Assembly (NCBI GenBank): GCA_023391875.1
Contig: JAEWAB010000004.1
Span: 744,001 to 808,000 of the forward strand
DNA length: 64,000 nucleotides
Direction of reading: 5' to 3'
DNA from: Bacillota bacterium
Lineage (GTDB): Bacteria; Bacillota; Clostridia; Oscillospirales; Ruminococcaceae
Shown: one piece after another, positions 60,730-64,000 of the stretch
Position numbering within the stretch: position 1 is the first letter of the stretch
Layout: each line of letters begins with the position of its first letter
Position numbers and translations under genes: made by a program
The notes under the pieces: generated by a model
Databases searched by the model: none
What the model was told of the DNA's origin: nothing
What the model saw: the letters and a program-made list of their open reading frames with translations, nothing else

Positions 60730-61608
60730 CTAGTCGCCTAGTGTGAGCTTCATTGCGCCCAGCATACTGGCCTTGTTGCCCAGAGAGGCCTTTTTGATGA
60801 TGGTATCCCTGCTACTTTCCATTACATGCCGCGGCAGCTTGGCTCGGATCTCGCTTAAGATATAGTCCTCGTTCATAATACCGCCACCCAGTACGATGCA
60901 GGGGGGGTTAAACGCATGTATCAGCGAGGCAAGGCCGATAAGAATCTCATCAATCCAAGCGTCCACCACCGCTTTAACGGCGGCGTTCTCGGCAAGCTTC
61001 GCAAATATCGCGCGGCCGCTGCCGCAGTCTTTATCCGCCTTCTGGGCTTCCCGAACCAGAGCGCTTGTGGAGGCGTACTGCTCATAGCAGCCGGACAAAC
61101 CGCACCCGCAGGGCAGCCCGTTTGCGTGCGTGATGATATGGCCGAATTCCGCCGCAATGCCTTTAAAGCCTTTGTACAGCCTGCGGTTAATGATAATGGC
61201 GCCGCCGATGCCGGTTCCATAGGTAAGACATAAAAAGTCACTGTATTCCTTTCCGGCACCATAGTAAGCCTCGCCAAGCGCGGCACAGTTTACATCGTTT
61301 TCTACAAAGACCGGCACATGAAAGCGTCTGGCTACCACATCCCTCACGTGCATACCGGTATAGTTTGGTATGTTCTGGTTAGCAAAAATTATAGTGCCGT
61401 TTTCGGCATCCACCTGGCCCGCGGTGCTAATTCCTATTTTTGTGTACCCGCTGTAAAGACCTATAATCTCATAAATCCGTTCCATTAAAAACGGCCCGCC
61501 CTTATGCGCGTCACTGGGATGCTCGGCGCTTAAGAGAATGCTGCCGTCTTCCTCCAGCAAGCCGGATTTGATAGCGGTGCCGCCAATATCAAGTGCTAAG
61601 ATAGACAT
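60730..61608 (-). CDS. ROK-family sugar kinase, probable N-acetylglucosamine kinase
   Basis: A 292-residue protein with the phosphate motif ALDIGGTAIKSG, catalytic Asp in VENDVNCAALGEAYYG, a GTGIGGAIIIN loop and the zinc motif EFGHIITHANGLPCGCGLSGCYEQ. It has no helix-turn-helix, so it is a kinase rather than a repressor. Genomic position before an AAC(3)-like gene and nagA suggests phosphorylation of GlcNAc to GlcNAc-6-phosphate. Glucose or ManNAc kinases share this family. Its promoter region carries two copies of the RpiR-type site. Confidence 0.88.
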   Translation of the reverse strand: MSILALDIGGTAIKSGLLEEDGSILLSAEHPSDAHKGGPFLMERIYEIIGLYSGYTKIGISTAGQVDAENGTIIFANQNIPNYTGMHVRDVVARRFHVPVFVENDVNCAALGEAYYGAGKEYSDFLCLTYGTGIGGAIIINRRLYKGFKGIAAEFGHIITHANGLPCGCGLSGCYEQYASTSALVREAQKADKDCGSGRAIFAKLAENAAVKAVVDAWIDEILIGLASLIHAFNPPCIVLGGGIMNEDYILSEIRAKLPRHVMESSRDTIIKKASLGNKASMLGAMKLTLGD

Positions 61609-61678
61609 TCAGACCCCCGTACCCTTTCCTGTGTATTGATGAATCAGGTTCATCGGTTCTAACCCAAAGCTAATTTCT

Positions 61679-61731
61679 ATTATATGATGCAAAAAATTTT
61701 TTTCAACATTAAAAATAAAAATTTTTTTCAT
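61679..61731 (-). promoter_or_regulatory. Promoter and double operator of the ROK-nagA operon
   Basis: Minus-strand TTGAAA (61701-61706) and TATAAT (61679-61684) are spaced 16 bp. The -35 box is the start of TTGAAAAAAATTTTTT (61706-61691). A second, similar A/T palindrome ATGAAAAAAATTTTT lies upstream at 61731-61717. The same motif overlaps the -35 boxes of the rpiR and binding-protein genes. Confidence 0.7.
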
Positions 61732-61820
61732 AAATTCGTTCTATGAAAAATGAAGCCTTACCCGCTATGCCAGTTGGGTTTTATAACCCCCGACTACGTC
61801 GAGAGTTGCGATTACAATAA

Positions 61821-61854
61821 AATCCCCTGCCTTTTTTAAAAGAGGCAGGGGATT
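61821..61854 (-). terminator. Terminator of the rpiR gene
   Basis: AATCCCCTGCCT (61821-61832) and AGGCAGGGGATT (61843-61854) form a perfect 12-base stem, followed on the minus strand by TTATTG. The gene ends 11 bp before it. Confidence 0.85.
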
Positions 61855-61865
61855 GTATAAAAAGG

Positions 61866-62726
61866 TTAAAGCAACTTTGCCGCAATCGACTGGGTAGTTT
61901 GCTTTTTATTGGAGTCACATAGCGTATAATTGCTTTTAAAAAACTCAGTGTATAGGATATCCAGCAGGTAGACCTGCGCAATCTTTGCTGAAACGGAGCC
62001 ACCCTGAAACGGCCCTTCGTTCGCACCGCAGAGCAGTACGATATCGGCGTAAGCAGTTATGGGGGATTCCGCAAATCTTGTAATACAGATGGTCTTGGCA
62101 CTGTTTTGCTTGGCCCTTTTCAAAATCTCAATGGTATCCTTTGTGGAGCCGGAGTAGGAGATGGCTATTGCCAAATCCTCCTTGCCCAGCAGAGCAGAGG
62201 CCATGGCCTGCATGTGGCCATCCTCCACAAACATCACATTGGGAAGGATCGCCCCAAATTTGTTCTTGGCCTCCAGCGACATGATGCCAGACGAGCCCAT
62301 TCCGAAAAAATGAATGAGCCTTGCTTCCTTCATCATCGACACCGCTTTTTGTATATCCTCCGCCTTAATCATCTCCAGGGTCTGATTGAGGGCGGCGATA
62401 TTGGTATTGAGCAGCTTCTGGCAAACCTCGTCGGTGGAGTCGTTGATATTTATCACATCGGAAAGGGTGATGGCGCTGGTGGATTCATTGCTGTTGATCG
62501 ACTGCGCAAGCATCATCTTGAAGTCCTGATACCCGCTTAGCTTGAGTGTTTTGCAGAAGCGAAATACGGTTGTATCGCCCACGCCGCAATGGTCAGCAAG
62601 ATCGGTAATAGACATGTACATAATGTCGCGAGGGTGCTGCAACACAAAGTCTGCAACGACATGCTCAGCCTTGGTAAACGATCTTGAATTTGCCTGTATC
62701 CTTGCGAAGATATCGTTGGTTAACAC
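61866..62726 (-). CDS. MurR/RpiR-family transcriptional regulator
   Basis: About 286 residues. An N-terminal RpiR helix-turn-helix (SFTKAEHVVADFVLQHPRD, CGVGDTTVFRFCKTLKLSG) is followed by a SIS sugar-phosphate domain (LIHFFGMGSSGIMSLEAKNK, AIAISYSGSTKDTIEI). RpiR proteins bind sugar phosphates and control amino-sugar or muropeptide catabolism. A start at GTG 62726 is likely since GGGG lies seven bases upstream and the fold begins soon after. A longer frame from 62786 has no ribosome binding site. Its own promoter and those of both flanking operons share an A/T-rich palindrome, which is the probable binding site. Confidence 0.88.
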   Translation of the reverse strand: MLTNDIFARIQANSRSFTKAEHVVADFVLQHPRDIMYMSITDLADHCGVGDTTVFRFCKTLKLSGYQDFKMMLAQSINSNESTSAITLSDVININDSTDEVCQKLLNTNIAALNQTLEMIKAEDIQKAVSMMKEARLIHFFGMGSSGIMSLEAKNKFGAILPNVMFVEDGHMQAMASALLGKEDLAIAISYSGSTKDTIEILKRAKQNSAKTICITRFAESPITAYADIVLLCGANEGPFQGGSVSAKIAQVYLLDILYTEFFKSNYTLCDSNKKQTTQSIAAKLL

Positions 62727-62859
62727 ATAAAACGCCCCATTCTGACAATCGATGATCGGGTGCTTAAGGAAGGATTGGAACAGCATTTATAATTTAGTGC
62801 CTTTAGCTCGCTATAACTCTATAACTTAGCGTTTTTGCGAGGAACTGCTGTTTTATGTT

Positions 62860-62888
62860 ATTGTATACCAAATAAAAAATTTTTTCAA
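62860..62888 (-). promoter_or_regulatory. rpiR promoter with overlapping operator
   Basis: Minus-strand TTGAAA (62883-62888) and TACAAT (62860-62865) are 17 bp apart. The -35 hexamer starts the palindrome TTGAAAAAATTTTTT (62888-62874), so the regulator probably represses itself. Confidence 0.68.
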
Positions 62889-63016
62889 TAGTCTAAGGAT
62901 ATTTTACAGATTGCACAACATTTCGTCGAAAAAGCCTACGGAAATCAACGAATTGTGCGATTCTATCTTATTTTGTAAGAGCCTTATAAAAATTAAAATA
63001 ATTTTTCGTGAACATA

Positions 63017-63044
63017 TTGAAAAAAATTTCTTTTGTGATATACT
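63017..63044 (+). promoter_or_regulatory. Promoter of the solute-binding protein gene with overlapping operator
   Basis: TTGAAA (63017-63022) and TATACT (63039-63044) are 16 bp apart. TTGAAAAAAATTTC covers the -35 box, matching the sites of the ROK-nagA and rpiR promoters. Confidence 0.68.
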
Positions 63045-63140
63045 GAGGGCAAGATGATAGACAAAGCCATCCCCAAAGTACCGATTGCCTAAAAAATCCA
63101 AGTTATCATCTGTAATATTTGAAAACGGAGGTTATAATCT

Positions 63141-64000
63141 ATGCAAAAATTTACTCTTAAAAGAGTAGCCGCATTATTATTAGCACTTGTAACGACAGCA
63201 TCCATTACAGGCTGCGCCGGTGGCAATGCCGCAAGCTCCAGTGCAGCGCCTTCCGGTGATCAGGCATCCGCATCCTCTGTGGCACCGACAGAGAGAACAA
63301 AGGTGAACTTCTGGTATCTTTGGGGTGGTGATGAGGCGAAGATAATCGAAGAGATCATAGCTGCCTACAATCAGAGCCAGGATAAATACGAAGCTGTTGG
63401 CTTAAGCACTCCCGACCAGCAGAAGATTATCACCGCAATCTCCGGCGGTCAGGGCCCCGATGTAACCGACGACTTCGGCGGCAGTATCCCCAAATACGCG
63501 CTGCAGAACATCGCAATGCCCTTGGATGACTTTATGAAGGCCGAGAACTTCGACACCTCTGTTTATGTGGATGCCGCTATGCAGCAGCAGAAGTTCCAGG
63601 ACAAATATTACGGCCTGCCGCTGAGCGTTAACGTATTTGCGCTGTATTACAACAAAGACCTGCTGGACAAAGCGGGCATCAAGGAACTGCCTAAGACTCT
63701 GGAAGAGTTAATGCAGATGGGCGAGGATACCACCAAGGTTGAAGGCGGTGTCGTTACCCAACTCGGTACGCCCTTCGTAACCGACAGCTACTGGAACTAT
63801 TGCTTTACATACGCAAACGGTGGCCTCTTTGCCGATAAAGACGGTAAGTTGACCCCTGATAATGACGGCTTTAAGAAGACGCTGGAGTATCTCGCCAAAG
63901 AGGTTGGGAAGTTTGGTTCCGATCCTCTGAACAACTATATCACCTCCGGCGTTTCCAAGCAGTACACCGCTGAAGACCCCTTCTGCAAGGGCACTCAGGT
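63141..64000 (+). CDS. Extracellular sugar-binding lipoprotein, cut by window end
   Basis: The first 286 residues of a family 1 extracellular solute-binding protein are visible. It has a type II signal peptide (MQKFTLKRVAALLLALV, lipobox ITGC), then a Ser/Ala-rich linker and VNFWYLWGGDEAKIIEEII. SGGQGPDVTDDFGGSIPKY and YYGLPLSVNVFALYYNKDLL are typical of sugar binders (chitobiose/GlcNAc or disaccharide types). GGAGG lies ten bases before the ATG at 63141. The rest of the gene and any permeases lie outside the window. Shared promoter sites with rpiR and ROK-nagA suggest an amino-sugar ligand. Confidence 0.88.
   Translation, partial: MQKFTLKRVAALLLALVTTASITGCAGGNAASSSAAPSGDQASASSVAPTERTKVNFWYLWGGDEAKIIEEIIAAYNQSQDKYEAVGLSTPDQQKIITAISGGQGPDVTDDFGGSIPKYALQNIAMPLDDFMKAENFDTSVYVDAAMQQQKFQDKYYGLPLSVNVFALYYNKDLLDKAGIKELPKTLEELMQMGEDTTKVEGGVVTQLGTPFVTDSYWNYCFTYANGGLFADKDGKLTPDNDGFKKTLEYLAKEVGKFGSDPLNNYITSGVSKQYTAEDPFCKGTQ

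Larger units (their letters stand above)
62727..63140. other. Divergent control region of the amino-sugar cluster
   Basis: This 414-bp gap has no gene. It holds the rpiR promoter (62860-62888, minus) and the binding-protein promoter (63017-63044, plus). Between them lies an imperfect inverted repeat with TTGCACAA (about 62911) and TTGTGCGA (about 62952). A/T content is high near both promoters. Confidence 0.6.

Noticed and set aside
62909..62965. Imperfect inverted repeat TTGCACAA/TTGTGCGA as another copy of the 102-bp repeat
   Set aside because: It lacks the terminal ATACTAAT ends and the CATAAATTTA centre and is shorter. It is treated as part of the promoter region.
1..64000. CRISPR array, transposase, tRNA or rRNA genes
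   Set aside because: No regularly spaced repeats, no transposase-like protein and no tRNA or rRNA-like segments were seen on either strand.

Overview
The window looks like a chromosomal segment of an anaerobic, low-to-mid GC Firmicute of the class Clostridia (Oscillospiraceae/Ruminococcaceae-like). The basis is strong GGAGG-type ribosome binding sites, lipobox solute-binding proteins, LplABC/YesMN-type sugar transport with its two-component system, PucR, RpiR and MocR regulators, and fermentative amine catabolism. Exact taxonomy cannot be read from the sequence. No rRNA, tRNA, CRISPR array or intact insertion sequence was seen.

Layout. 1-5.5 kb: the end of a nitroreductase, a DinB-fold protein co-directional with a TetM-like ribosomal GTPase, a GT-C-like membrane protein and a lone CBM6-like protein. 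5.5-12.8 kb: an oligosaccharide ABC importer (lplA, lplC, lplB order on the minus strand) and its YesM/YesN two-component system, preceded by a consensus promoter. 12.9-30.9 kb: a polyamine region. An agu operon (agmatine deiminase, N-carbamoylputrescine amidase, an amidohydrolase, a PotD) faces a P-II protein, potABCD, an aldehyde dehydrogenase, putrescine aminotransferase and an iron alcohol dehydrogenase. A patatin-PucR pair and a GABA aminotransferase follow. Read as a route: agmatine, N-carbamoylputrescine, putrescine, 4-aminobutanal, GABA, succinic semialdehyde, 4-hydroxybutyrate.

31-40.6 kb: housekeeping and accessory genes (ferredoxin-type aldo/keto reductase, EamA transporter with divergent MocR regulator, C-S lyase plus trans-sulfuration enzyme, RluA-type pseudouridine synthase, Uup-like ABC-F). 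40.7-47.6 kb: a potassium locus with a truncated KdpD-like kinase, KdpE, four separate TrkA/RCK proteins, TrkH, an unlisted 34-residue membrane peptide and an OB-fold-like membrane protein. 48-52 kb: a 1242-residue secreted repeat protein and a divergent TetR regulator. 52-58.3 kb: an AT-richer block with a two-component system and a MacB-type ABC exporter, ending at a decayed uxaC fragment. 58.7-64 kb: an amino-sugar cluster (nagA, AAC(3)-fold protein, ROK kinase, RpiR regulator and a solute-binding protein cut by the window end). Its three promoters all carry the same TTGAAAAAA/TTTTTT site over the -35 box.

The least expected items are a family of 102-103 bp palindromic repeats (three copies, two in the polyamine region), a strong promoter followed at once by a terminator upstream of aguA, a P-II protein with an altered T-loop beside potABCD, the tiny TrkH-linked peptide, and paired KdpE-like direct repeats in the potassium locus.
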